From NCBI RefSeq assembly GCF_000282895.1, contig NZ_ALBQ01000027.1, positions 111,765 through 175,764 of the forward strand: 64,000 nucleotides of DNA, given 5' to 3'. This document shows, in pieces, positions 52,271 through 60,898 of the stretch. A program made the position numbers and the translations under genes. Source of the stretch: Sphingomonas sp. ATCC 31555 (GTDB lineage: Bacteria > Pseudomonadota > Alphaproteobacteria > Sphingomonadales > Sphingomonadaceae). Below the pieces are notes generated by a model. The model did not search any database. It was not told where the DNA came from and saw only the letters and a program-made list of their open reading frames with translations. How positions within the stretch are numbered: the stretch's first letter is position 1; each line of letters begins with the position of its first letter.

Positions 52271-52657
52271 TCAGCGCGCGGCCCCGGCGGCCTGCGTCCT
52301 ATCGCCGATATGGCCGAGCACGAGCCCGAGTTGCTCGGCCGAATAGCCAGCGTCGTGGAAGGCTGCGACTTCCTGCTGCGGCAGTTGCGCGCCCTTGTGC
52401 CAGGCAAGCACCGCCAATCGGCGGAGCGCCTCTAGCCGGGGATCGGCGAGCCGCGGGTTGGCGCGTTCACCGCCAAATACCGTTCGGAGCAGCGCAGACC
52501 AGCGGCTCGGCGCCTCAAGCGACGACAAGCGATCGCCACGCGCAATCGCGAGAACCTGCCACTCCACATTCGTAAGTTCGGCAGCAGCCCGCTGGATCAG
52601 ATCGCGGGGCGCGGCAATTGCCTGCCCGCGAAGATGGGAAAGATCCAGATATGCCAT
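52271..52657 (-). CDS. Carboxymuconolactone decarboxylase-like small protein lacking the catalytic cysteines
   Basis: 128 residues from ATG 52657, with GGAG 8 bases upstream. The C-terminal half, with LEALRRLAVLAWHKGAQLPQ and FHDAGYSAEQLGLVLGHI, has the helix pattern of CMD/AhpD-fold proteins (the final FxxAGxSxEQxxEVxxxI element). The usual CxxC or CxxH redox motif is absent; the protein has no Cys at all. It may be a non-redox relative. Convergent with the lipoprotein gene. Function unknown. Confidence 0.5.
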   Translation of the reverse strand: MAYLDLSHLRGQAIAAPRDLIQRAAAELTNVEWQVLAIARGDRLSSLEAPSRWSALLRTVFGGERANPRLADPRLEALRRLAVLAWHKGAQLPQQEVAAFHDAGYSAEQLGLVLGHIGDRTQAAGAAR

Positions 52658-52976
52658 GGCCTGCACTCCCTCTACACGACGGATGTCAGGCCCCTTTGGC
52701 ATGCCCCGATGTCAGGCACCGCCCTGCCGTTCCGCCAGAATGTTCCACCCGGGCTTGCGCAGGTTGCGTTTGGAAAGGCTGTTCCGCAACCAGCGCATTC
52801 TATGCACCGGGCCGCTCCGTTGCGCATGTGCACGCCGGCACCTGGCTTCGTTTCGGTATCGTATTTGTAGATCAGCGTTCCGTTACGTCAAGCAAAAATC
52901 GTACTGGCTAGTACTCTTTTGATCCAGTGTTTTCGTGGGGGCTGCTCCCGCCCGTCAACATGGGTAAGCAGCCAGC
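52658..52976. other. Intergenic region upstream of the DUF885 gene
   Basis: 319 bases between divergent genes. The part from about 52855 to 52945 is AT-rich, with ACTGG/CCAGT arms (about 52903-52927) that could form a weak hairpin, and probably carries the promoter of the downstream gene. No gene is convincing. Confidence 0.4.
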
Positions 52977-54266
52977 ATGGCTCTCGAAACGTTTCCTGCG
53001 CATCGCCTTCCCCGCCGCTCGGTGCTCGGGGGCGCCGCTGCCTTGCTCGCGCTGCCCTCTGCCCCCGGGTGGACAAAGAGTGAGGATGCAGCGGTGCGAC
53101 TGCGCAATTTGCTCGACGATGCGAGAAACAATCTCGCGGCGACACTTGCGGCGTTGCAGAGCATGGACCCGGCACGGCTCGCCCCCTCCGCCAGAATTGA
53201 TCTGCTCACCGCTCGCGCAGGACTAGCGATCGACATCGAGCTAGCACAACGTTTCCCCCCGGCTCGCCTCGGCAATGATCCGGTCGCGCATGCGTCGAGT
53301 ATAAGCCGGCTGCCGAACGATGCCGATCGCTATGCCCTGTTGCTGCGGCGGTCGGTTGGCGACGATGCCGATCCTGCCAGACTCCGCCGCCGCTTGCAGA
53401 CCGAACTGGCGCGCACACTGGCGCGTGCCGATACGCTGTTTAGACGTGTCGGCCGGCGGCATGGCAGCGTCGGCGCGCGCTATTCCGAACTCTGGCGTGA
53501 TCCCCGCTGGCTCTACACCGACGACGATGCCGGGCGCGATCGCGCCGTCGCCGACATGAACCGCATGCTGGACGCGGCACGCTCCAAATTACGGCGTGGC
53601 TTCGGCCCGCTGCCGACCCTGCACCTCTCGGTGCGGGTGCAGCGAATGACGCGCGCAGAGGAAGCCGCTGGCCGGCAAGGCTATCGTGTGCTTCCCGATG
53701 GCGCACGGCCGGGCGCCTATGTTGTCGACCTGAAGGACATCCGCCGCCGCCCGCGCTGGACGCTGCCGGCGGTGGTGCATCACGAGCTTGTACCCGGCCA
53801 CATGGTTCAACTCCCGATGGAGGCAGCGGCCTCGCCTCACCCACTGCGGATCACCTATGCCGCCGCCTTCGCAGAAGGCTGGGCCATCTATGCCGAGCAA
53901 CTGGCATCGGCGCAGGGAGCCTATCGCGGCGATCCGCTGGGCGAGCTGGGACAATGCCACTGGCGCCTGTTCCGTATCGCTCGGGCCCTCGCTGATCTGG
54001 GCCTGCACGTGGAGGGCTGGTCCTCCACCATGGTGCTGAATAACTGGCGCGAATGGATGGGAGAGCCCGCCTATTTCGCACCTTTTGCCACTGATCTGGA
54101 CCGTATCGTCCGGGAGCCCGCGACGCGCGCGGGCGAAGCCGCAATGTGGCTAGCCATTGAAGATCTGGCACGCAGCCGCTCTGCCATCGCCTTCCACCGC
54201 CATGTCCTCGCGCACGGACGCATGCGCACCGATCTGCTCCGCACGACGTTGGGCGCCACCGCGTGA
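52977..54266 (+). CDS. DUF885 family metallopeptidase-like secreted protein
   Basis: 429 residues. The N-terminus RLPRRSVLGGAAALLALPSA is a Tat-like signal, so export in folded form is likely. The zinc-binding motif HELVPGH (269-275) and the downstream Glu300 in AFAEGWAIYAEQ match DUF885 proteins, thought to be zinc hydrolases of the gluzincin type. It is shorter than usual members (about 550-600) because the N-terminal helical region is reduced. It overlaps the following transporter gene by 4 bases (GTGA), so the two are coupled. Substrate unknown. Confidence 0.85.
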   Translation: MALETFPAHRLPRRSVLGGAAALLALPSAPGWTKSEDAAVRLRNLLDDARNNLAATLAALQSMDPARLAPSARIDLLTARAGLAIDIELAQRFPPARLGNDPVAHASSISRLPNDADRYALLLRRSVGDDADPARLRRRLQTELARTLARADTLFRRVGRRHGSVGARYSELWRDPRWLYTDDDAGRDRAVADMNRMLDAARSKLRRGFGPLPTLHLSVRVQRMTRAEEAAGRQGYRVLPDGARPGAYVVDLKDIRRRPRWTLPAVVHHELVPGHMVQLPMEAAASPHPLRITYAAAFAEGWAIYAEQLASAQGAYRGDPLGELGQCHWRLFRIARALADLGLHVEGWSSTMVLNNWREWMGEPAYFAPFATDLDRIVREPATRAGEAAMWLAIEDLARSRSAIAFHRHVLAHGRMRTDLLRTTLGATA

Positions 54267-55588
54267 TCGGGCGTCCACGGCTACTGCTGTTCGCCTGCGG
54301 GGACTTTGCCTTCAACCTCTACTGGCAGGGGCTAATGCTGTTCCTGCTGTTTTACTACACCGATGCGCTCGGACTACCGGTGGAGACGGCGGCAGCCATC
54401 TACACCGCCGCGACCGTCTGGGACGGCCTCGTCAACTTCGCGGTCGGCACGCTCGGAGATCGATGGCGGCCACGCGGCGGCTATCGGCGCATGTTGATGC
54501 TTGGCGCAGTGCCGCTTGGGCTGGCATGCATCTTGACCTATCTGCCGCCCGTGCTTGACGGACCTGCGGGCGTAGCCCTGATCCTAGGCGGTCACCTGCT
54601 GTTCCGCACCGCCTATGCCGCGGTCAACATCCCCTACCTCGCCATGTCGGCGCGGATCAGCAGCGACAGCCGTGATCGCGCGTTCATCGCCGGCGCCCGG
54701 ATGCTGTTCGGCACGCTGGCCTGGGTTGTGGTGGCCCGCGGAACCATCCCGATCGGCGCCTGGTTCGCCGGCACCGCCGTACCGGCACGCGTCTATCTGG
54801 GTGCCGCAGTCGCATTCGCGGCCTTGGGCACGGGGATCCTGCTGATTGTCGGCGCCAGCTATCGTTCCAATGGTGCGCCGGAAACGACGAAGGCCACCCC
54901 GCCTTCCATCGGTGCCGCCTTGCGCAGCATCGCCGCTAACCGCGCCTTCGTGACGCTCAATGTGGCGATGATGGCGATGATCGTGGCTACCTCGATCCTC
55001 GGCAAATCCGTGCTCTACTACTTCAAATATTTCCTCCACGATGAAGCCGCCGGCCAGGAGGCACTGGGCTGGATGGGAGTAATGAGCGGTTTTGCCGTAC
55101 CGGTATGGATGCTGCTGCAGCGGCAGATCGGCGGCCGCGCATTATGGTTCGTCGCGGCCGGAGCATGCATCCTTGGCCTTGTGCTGTTCGGGACGCTTCG
55201 AATCGGCAGCATCTGGGGGATGCAACTTTATCTGGTCGCGATGCAGGCGGCGATTGTCGGCCTGCATTTCGTCTTCTGGGCAATGCTGCCCAACACAATC
55301 GAATATGGCGAACGGACAACTGGGCTGCGCGTGGAGGGCGTCGTGTTTGGCATGGCGGCGCTGCTCCAGCGTATCGCGATCGGCGTCGCCACGCTGATCC
55401 TCGGCATCGGCTTCGGCTCCGCCGGCTATGTCGCCAATGCCGAGCAACAGGCCGGCACGCTGGCGGCAATGCGCTGGACGATCGCGGGCGCGCCGCTCGG
55501 CTTCTTCCTGCTTTCCTGCGCCGCGATGCTGCTCAATCCCCTCGGCCGCGGTGCTCATGCCCGTCTCCTCCAAATGATGCGAAGATGA
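54263..55588 (+). CDS. GPH-type MFS transporter
   Basis: Twelve-helix permease of 441 residues, starting at GTG 54263 that overlaps the DUF885 stop. It looks like the glycoside-pentoside-hexuronide (MelB-like) branch: YTDALGLPVETAAAIYTAATVWDG in part, then the helix 2-3 loop GTLGDRWRPRGGYRRMLM with its typical basic residues, and FWAMLPNTIEYGERTTGLRVEG after helix 10, of which PNTIEYGE is a hallmark. These carry sugars or sugar conjugates with Na+ or H+. Coupling to a DUF885 hydrolase suggests import of a hydrolysed product, or of its precursor. Confidence 0.88.
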   Translation: MIGRPRLLLFACGDFAFNLYWQGLMLFLLFYYTDALGLPVETAAAIYTAATVWDGLVNFAVGTLGDRWRPRGGYRRMLMLGAVPLGLACILTYLPPVLDGPAGVALILGGHLLFRTAYAAVNIPYLAMSARISSDSRDRAFIAGARMLFGTLAWVVVARGTIPIGAWFAGTAVPARVYLGAAVAFAALGTGILLIVGASYRSNGAPETTKATPPSIGAALRSIAANRAFVTLNVAMMAMIVATSILGKSVLYYFKYFLHDEAAGQEALGWMGVMSGFAVPVWMLLQRQIGGRALWFVAAGACILGLVLFGTLRIGSIWGMQLYLVAMQAAIVGLHFVFWAMLPNTIEYGERTTGLRVEGVVFGMAALLQRIAIGVATLILGIGFGSAGYVANAEQQAGTLAAMRWTIAGAPLGFFLLSCAAMLLNPLGRGAHARLLQMMRR

Positions 55589-55611
55589 ACTGGGGCCTAC
55601 GAGCCGGTTCA
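55586..55611 (+). terminator. Hairpin after the GPH transporter gene
   Basis: TGAACTGG pairs with CCGGTTCA (one G-U pair) around a 10-base loop; the stem starts in the stop codon. No T-run follows. Confidence 0.4.
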
Positions 55612-55667
55612 GCTTCGTGAAGCGCGGCAAAAGGTACTGCTTTCCTTATTGAAGAGGAGGTGGAGCC

Positions 55668-55964
55668 ATGAAATTGCTTAAGTTATTCGCCCTCGCCAGC
55701 CTGGCCGTGACTGGAATTGCCGGCGCCAGCAGCGCCAACGCGCAGGGCTGGGGCGGCCCGCGCTATGAACGGCATCGCTACGACCATCGAGTCGACCGTC
55801 ACGATCGGTGGGAGCGGCAGCGTCACTGGGACCGCGGCCACCATCGCGGCTGGGATCGTGGCCGCTCCTATGGCTGGAATGGCGGCTATCGCTATAGCGG
55901 CCGCCGCGTGTGCTGGACGGAATGGCGGTACGGCCGTCCCGTGCAGATTTGTCGCCGTCGCTGA
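55668..55964 (+). CDS. Small secreted Arg/His/Trp-rich protein, hypothetical
   Basis: 98 residues. ATG follows GAGGAGGTGGAG. A signal peptide (about 1-25, ending ANA) precedes a mature part dominated by Arg, His, Trp, Tyr, Asp and Gly with a repeated HxDRxxRxxxWDRG-like texture. The end holds two cysteines (RVCWTEW and QICRRR) 13 residues apart. Similar small RcnB-like or YXWGXW-like proteins occur in sphingomonads. Metal or polyanion binding is possible, but I assign no function. Confidence 0.65.
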   Translation: MKLLKLFALASLAVTGIAGASSANAQGWGGPRYERHRYDHRVDRHDRWERQRHWDRGHHRGWDRGRSYGWNGGYRYSGRRVCWTEWRYGRPVQICRRR

Positions 55965-56003
55965 ACGGCTACCGGGTGCCCGCCAAATCCGCTGGCACCC
56001 GGT

Positions 56004-57380
56004 TCACTCCCGCAGCGGCAGTGAGAAGAGGAAGCGCGCGCCGTGTTGCGGCGTGCTTTCGACTGCCAGGTCGCCGCCCATAGCCCGTGCAAGCCGCCGG
56101 GCAATGTACAGCCCCAATCCGCTGCCGCCCGGTTCGGCGGGATCCAGTCGCGCGAACTTCTCGAAGATTTTTTCATGGTCGGCCGGCGCGATGCCTTTGC
56201 CCTGATCGGCGACGATAACGCACCCGACGCCGCCTTCCCGTGCCAGCGCGACTCGAACGACGCCGTAGGATGGTGAATAGCGCACCGCATTGCCGATCAG
56301 GTTGACCAGGACTTGCAACGTCCGCCGAAAATCTCCCGTCACGCGCAGCACCGCCTCCGCGGCCGGCGCGTCGATCGTGACCCCAGTCTGCGATGCGCGC
56401 ACAGTAAGCAGCGCGGCCGCCCGGCGGGCTAGGGCCGCCAGATCAATCGCGTCTGCCGTCGTTGCGACGGCTGCCTCCTCAGCCACTTGCAAGTCCGCCA
56501 GATCCTCGATCATAGCAAGCAGATGCCGCCCGGCGTCGGCGATATCCCCAGCATATCCCGCATAATCCTCTCGAATCGGCCCGCTGTCCTGCTTGTCGAT
56601 GGCTTCTGCGGCGGCGATGATCCGGGCAAGCGGCGCACGCAGTGCCCGCTCCAGGCGTCTCCCGAAACCCGGTGGGTACGGCACCTGCGGCAGGGCGGCG
56701 GTCGCTGCCGCGCGCGTCGCAAGGGCTCCGCCGTCATGCGCATGGGCCGCGCCAACGAACCCGGCGAAGCGTCCCTCGGCATCGCTACGGGGCCGTGCCT
56801 CCAGCCGAACCCATTGCGCGGTTCCGCGCAGCTCGGCCAATTGGCCGTCGAAACGGGCCCGTGCGGAAACCGCGGAAAGGATCGGCAACTGCCCGTCCGT
56901 GTCCTGCGCGAGCGCGAACAAGCGCGTCAGCGGCTGACCCAGCAGCGCGCGCGGATCCACACCCTCATACGAGCCCACATCGGGAGAAACGAACGTCAGG
57001 CGCAGCGACGCGTCTGTCTCCCACAGCAATTCGCCATGGGTCCGCAAGAAGTCGCTCTCTCTGTCCGGATCGTGCGTTGGACGCCACGCCGAGCGGTGCC
57101 GCCAGCCGCTCACCTCCAGGCGGACACCGCCGCGATCCGGACCGGCGCGGACCCACAGGTCCAGATCCTCCTCGCCATCAGCCGCGACCACCCCGCGTGC
57201 GATGCGGATGCCCAGCCGATGAGAAAGGCTGGCCAGTTCGGCGATACCTGGCACTGCCAGCGGTGCGCCGATCCGCCCCCCCGCGCGGCTGTTCAGCGCC
57301 TTCAGCAGGGGTTCGGCGTCGATCAGCCGGCCGGCGGCATCGACGCGCGCGACCGCCAGGGGGCCGGCTTCATCGGCCAC
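56004..57380 (-). CDS. PAS-domain sensor kinase lacking the phosphoacceptor histidine
   Basis: 458 residues. The start is GTG 57380, inside the end of the DUF2336 gene (11-base overlap). No membrane helix is seen. A PAS-like domain (about 108-215, LLWETDASLRLTFVSPDVGS) precedes a helical dimerisation region. There the usual HELRTPLNAII reads RALRAPLARII, so the phosphoacceptor His is Arg245 and the next Glu is Ala246. The ATP domain looks intact: N-box VNLIGNAVRYS (Asn364), DQGKGIAPA (392-400) and GSGLGLYIARRL (419-430). It may bind ATP but should not autophosphorylate in the normal way. Confidence 0.85.
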   Translation of the reverse strand: MADEAGPLAVARVDAAGRLIDAEPLLKALNSRAGGRIGAPLAVPGIAELASLSHRLGIRIARGVVAADGEEDLDLWVRAGPDRGGVRLEVSGWRHRSAWRPTHDPDRESDFLRTHGELLWETDASLRLTFVSPDVGSYEGVDPRALLGQPLTRLFALAQDTDGQLPILSAVSARARFDGQLAELRGTAQWVRLEARPRSDAEGRFAGFVGAAHAHDGGALATRAAATAALPQVPYPPGFGRRLERALRAPLARIIAAAEAIDKQDSGPIREDYAGYAGDIADAGRHLLAMIEDLADLQVAEEAAVATTADAIDLAALARRAAALLTVRASQTGVTIDAPAAEAVLRVTGDFRRTLQVLVNLIGNAVRYSPSYGVVRVALAREGGVGCVIVADQGKGIAPADHEKIFEKFARLDPAEPGGSGLGLYIARRLARAMGGDLAVESTPQHGARFLFSLPLRE

Positions 57381-58443
57381 CCTCGCCCCATCCTGCCATG
57401 GCGCTACGGCGAAGGGCCGCTCGCGCCGCGTGATAGGCGGGGTCCAGCCGCAACGCCGCCAGCACCGCCCATGCCTGGGCATGATCGACCGCGCCGACCG
57501 CGTCGACGCAGTCGGCAAGCACGGCGATCGCTCTGTTCGGATCCGCCTCACACAACAGAAACCCGATCTGCGCGATGGTGTCGCGCGGTGCGCCTATGGC
57601 GTGCAGCGCCAGCACCAGCCGCTGGGGATGCCGATCGAGCACGAGCGCCCGCGCATCTGCATATCCGATCTGCGCCGCATGGGCGAACAACGCCAGGAAC
57701 AGCGCCAGCCGACGATCACGTAGCGCTTCGACCAGAAGCTCGGGCACTTCGCGTGGTGCACTGCCGATCGCAGCCGCAAACCGCATCGCTGCGGCGTCTG
57801 CTGCCTCGTTCGGGAACGCCTCCGCCGCGGCGATCGCACGGCGCACGGCTGCGCATAATGCTTCGTCTAGAGCGATATCAGCCTCGGCTCCTGCCTGCTC
57901 ACGCTTCGCGGATGCAACCCACCAAAGCAGCTTGGCATGCAAGTGCAGAGGCGCACGCTGTTGTCCCGTTTCAGGATTTCCTTTGTGATGCCCCGCCAGC
58001 AAAAGATCGCGGGCGGCTTCGGCGATCGCCGGCACTGGATGATCGATGAAGCGGTTGATCAGACTGACGCGCGCCGGATCGGCCGACGCATGGTGGGGTA
58101 GCGCCTTACCGAGCTGGTCCTGCCGCACTTGGCCGATCAGGGCGTCGGTCAATGTCCAGTCGTTCAGCAGGCCAGCTGCGCGCAGCAGCGGCAGCACTTC
58201 ACCTGCTCCCGGCGTCGCAAAATCCGATAGCGCGCGCTCCGCGGCCTCCACCCATTCTTCTAGCAGCGCCGTCATGCCGCTGCGGGTGGCTTCATCAAGC
58301 CGGAACGCCTCCGGCACCGAAAAGTCCTGAGCGGCGGCAGCCGTGGCAGCGCGCACGCGCCGTTCGGCCGCTGCGGCACGCCCCAGCAGGTCTTCAGCGC
58401 CCAGGAAAGAACCATGGCGCGTATCGGCGATGTCGTCCGACAT
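57370..58443 (-). CDS. DUF2336 family protein
   Basis: 357 residues, soluble and almost entirely helical, rich in Ala and Leu with repeated helix pairs such as LVEALRDRRLALFLALFAHA, consistent with a HEAT-like solenoid. The pattern SLINRFIDHPVPAIAEAARDLLL is reminiscent of DUF2336. Two starts, GTG 58446 and ATG 58443, are adjacent. It overlaps the histidine-less kinase gene, so the two proteins are probably made in equal amounts and may act together. DUF2336 function is unknown; alphaproteobacterial members are often found near signalling genes. Confidence 0.8.
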   Translation of the reverse strand: MSDDIADTRHGSFLGAEDLLGRAAAAERRVRAATAAAAQDFSVPEAFRLDEATRSGMTALLEEWVEAAERALSDFATPGAGEVLPLLRAAGLLNDWTLTDALIGQVRQDQLGKALPHHASADPARVSLINRFIDHPVPAIAEAARDLLLAGHHKGNPETGQQRAPLHLHAKLLWWVASAKREQAGAEADIALDEALCAAVRRAIAAAEAFPNEAADAAAMRFAAAIGSAPREVPELLVEALRDRRLALFLALFAHAAQIGYADARALVLDRHPQRLVLALHAIGAPRDTIAQIGFLLCEADPNRAIAVLADCVDAVGAVDHAQAWAVLAALRLDPAYHAARAALRRSAMAGWGEGGR

Positions 58444-58491
58444 CACGCCAGTCTACCCCAGTCGAATTAAGCGCAGCCTAAGATCGCCGGA

Positions 58492-59685
58492 CTAGGATCG
58501 GTGGCGAACCGCCTCGATCGCGGCCGCGAGCGTCGCGACAGCGTAAAGCTGTGCCACAGCCAAGCCGATCAGCGGGAAGCCGGCGATCGCGAACGGTGTG
58601 AGGATCAGCAGCTGCGCCGATGCGTTGGCCCACCAGCGGCGGCGCGGGACCGGTACGCGCTCCGCGAGAAGCTGCGCAACCAGTGTGCCCAGGGCGAGCA
58701 GCGTGGACGCAGCCGTGCCTAGCCCCACATGCATCCGCCAGCCATTGGCCAAGACCACCAGCGCGAACAGCACGAACACTGCCGCCTCGATCCCGCGGGC
58801 ACGTGGCTCCTCGCCCCGCAGCGCCGCATGGGCGGCGCCCGTGGCAAGCGCCAGTGCGGCGAGCAGCGCGATGCACACACCAATGCCCTGCCAGCCCGCG
58901 AACGTCGCCACGACCGATCCAGCACCCAGAACGCCACCAGCGATCAGCGGCGCCCAGTCCGGGATCTCGCGCGCCATCAGCTGCGGCAGCACATAGCGGG
59001 CCGCCCGGCTGAATACCCACCGGTCCGCCCACAAAGTGCGCCGGTCACTGAGGGCGGCGAGCACCGAATCATTGCGCTCGGCCAGTCCTTGCGCGCTCCG
59101 TTCGACGGCATGGCCGGCGCGTGCCCATACCGGCGCGAGCGGCACCTGCAACGCGCCCGATTGGGCGGCGACGCGCAGCAGCGCCGACTGGAAGTCATAG
59201 TCTTCCGGCATCGTGGCGATCTGGGCGAGGTGCGCCGCCTGGATCCGGGCAATCCCCGCCCAGCAATGGCGCATGTCGAGCCGCTCGATCGCTGCCGGCG
59301 ATTCCGCGTCGTCAGTGACGAGCAGCGCGTTGTGCGGTTCCGCGGCCATGCGCTCCATCACCGGATCGATGGTAACCAAGCCGTCGGCCAGCACCAGCAC
59401 ATCCGCGTCCCGCAGCACCTTTTCGGCGGCTTCCTCGGCCGATCGGACGATCTCGATGGCAAGCTGCCCCCGGCCCGCCCGCTCGATCGCGGCCAGGAAC
59501 GCCGGGGTCACGCGACCAGCGGCGACCAGCACCTGTTCGGCACCGATCCCGGCGAGCAGCCGCACCTGATATTCCAGCAGGGTCATGCCGCCGAAGGGCA
59601 GGCTGCCGACGAGCGCGCCGGGCCGGTCTAGCGCCTCCTCCACGGCGAAGACGAGGCCGACGAGCGCGCGTGCCTGGGTAACCAT
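58492..59685 (-). CDS. Degenerate nucleotidyltransferase-like domain with a C-terminal membrane region
   Basis: 397 residues, ATG 59685 with GGGGGAG upstream. The first 170 residues resemble a GT-A type NTP transferase (LLEYQVRLLAGIGAEQVLV, then DVLVLADGLVTID as the metal-Asp strand), but the GxGxR nucleotide loop normally near residue 12 is missing. The C-terminal half (about 225-395) has five or six hydrophobic segments. It lacks the DGxxAR...GxxxDxxxD motif of CDP-alcohol phosphotransferases, which are fused to such domains in other proteins. It lies 11 bases after the NamZ-like gene. Function unknown. Confidence 0.65.
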   Translation of the reverse strand: MVTQARALVGLVFAVEEALDRPGALVGSLPFGGMTLLEYQVRLLAGIGAEQVLVAAGRVTPAFLAAIERAGRGQLAIEIVRSAEEAAEKVLRDADVLVLADGLVTIDPVMERMAAEPHNALLVTDDAESPAAIERLDMRHCWAGIARIQAAHLAQIATMPEDYDFQSALLRVAAQSGALQVPLAPVWARAGHAVERSAQGLAERNDSVLAALSDRRTLWADRWVFSRAARYVLPQLMAREIPDWAPLIAGGVLGAGSVVATFAGWQGIGVCIALLAALALATGAAHAALRGEEPRARGIEAAVFVLFALVVLANGWRMHVGLGTAASTLLALGTLVAQLLAERVPVPRRRWWANASAQLLILTPFAIAGFPLIGLAVAQLYAVATLAAAIEAVRHRS

Positions 59686-59696
59686 GTCGCTCCCCC

Positions 59697-60893
59697 TCAA
59701 TAGAGCAGATGCGATTGCCGCATCTCGATCCACGCCGCTTCGTCCGGTGCGGCGAGCGCGTCCAGGTCCCCCGGCGCGGCGCCCGCATCATCCACCCATT
59801 GCCGCAGGCCGGGGCCCCCGTTGATCACATCGATCGCCAGCTTGTCGAAGACATACTCATAGGGGAAGTCGCGCCACAACGCGTAGTCCGGCGCCAGCGC
59901 CCGGATCGCCTTGAAGCCAAGGGCCTGAACACGCCAGGGACGGAAGGCGGCATGGTCGTAGCCTGGCCCTTCGGCATGAAGGAACACGCCCGAGCAGAGC
60001 TGGCCGACATGCTTGTGGAAGGTGGGCTGGAACCACATCGGACGCAGTGTACAGCCGGCCAGCCAGTTCGGCGCCAGCCGGCGCATCTCGGCGATCACCG
60101 CCGAAGCGTCGATGTCGGGCGCACCGAACAGTTCCAACGGCCGGGTCGTGCCGCGGCCTTCGGACAGCATCGTTCCTTCCAGCATCACCGTCCCAGCATA
60201 GGCACGCGACATGTTCACATTTGCGGCATTCGGACTTGGGTTGATCCAGGGGCGCTCAGGCGGCCAGCCAAAGCCCGGTGCCGCCTCGGGCTGCCAGCCC
60301 TGCAGCGCCACCACCCGATAGTCTAGGTCCAGGCCAAAGTGCGCGATGAACCAGTGGCCGAGTTCGCCCAGCGTCATCCCGTGCCGCATCGGCATCGGCC
60401 CCGCGCCGACAAAACTCTCCCATCCGGGCAGCAGCGTCAGCCCCTCAACCGGCCGGCCGGCGGGGTTGGGCCGATCTAGCACCCAAACCGCTTTGCCATG
60501 CTTCGCTGCGGCTTCGAGGACGTAGAGCAGCGTCGTGACGAAGGTGTAGATTCGGCACCCGACATCCTGCAGGTCGACCAGCATCACGTCGAAGCTGTCC
60601 ATCGACGCGTCTGTAGGTCTGCGGACCTCGCCATAGAGGCTGAATACTGGCACGCCGTACTGTGGATCGGTGAAGTCGGGCGACTCTATCATATTGTCCT
60701 GCAGGTCACCGCGCACGCCGTGCTGCGGTCCGAACACAGCACTGATCCGAACCCCCGCGGCGACCAGTGCATCGAGCGAATGCGTGAGGTCCGCGGTCAC
60801 GGATGCCGGATGGGCGAGCAGCGCGACGCGCTTTCCCTGAAGCGGCTTGCGCAGGCTGGCATCGGCGAGGAGACGATCGATTCCGAAAAGCAT
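59697..60893 (-). CDS. namZ: Exo-beta-N-acetylmuramidase NamZ-like (DUF1343)
   Basis: 398 residues. The N-terminus LLADASLRKPLQGKRVALLAH and the segments SAVFGPQHGVRGDLQDN, LVDLQDVGCRIYTFV, DRPNPAGRPVEG and MPMRHGMTLGELG are the hallmarks of DUF1343. The family includes NamZ of Bacillus subtilis, which releases terminal MurNAc from peptidoglycan fragments. The reading from ATG 60893 has no signal peptide, so here the enzyme is probably cytoplasmic and serves cell-wall recycling. It is 5 bases after the DOMON-like gene and 11 before the nucleotidyltransferase-like gene, forming a tight operon. Confidence 0.88.
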   Translation of the reverse strand: MLFGIDRLLADASLRKPLQGKRVALLAHPASVTADLTHSLDALVAAGVRISAVFGPQHGVRGDLQDNMIESPDFTDPQYGVPVFSLYGEVRRPTDASMDSFDVMLVDLQDVGCRIYTFVTTLLYVLEAAAKHGKAVWVLDRPNPAGRPVEGLTLLPGWESFVGAGPMPMRHGMTLGELGHWFIAHFGLDLDYRVVALQGWQPEAAPGFGWPPERPWINPSPNAANVNMSRAYAGTVMLEGTMLSEGRGTTRPLELFGAPDIDASAVIAEMRRLAPNWLAGCTLRPMWFQPTFHKHVGQLCSGVFLHAEGPGYDHAAFRPWRVQALGFKAIRALAPDYALWRDFPYEYVFDKLAIDVINGGPGLRQWVDDAGAAPGDLDALAAPDEAAWIEMRQSHLLY

Positions 60894-60898
60894 AAGAC

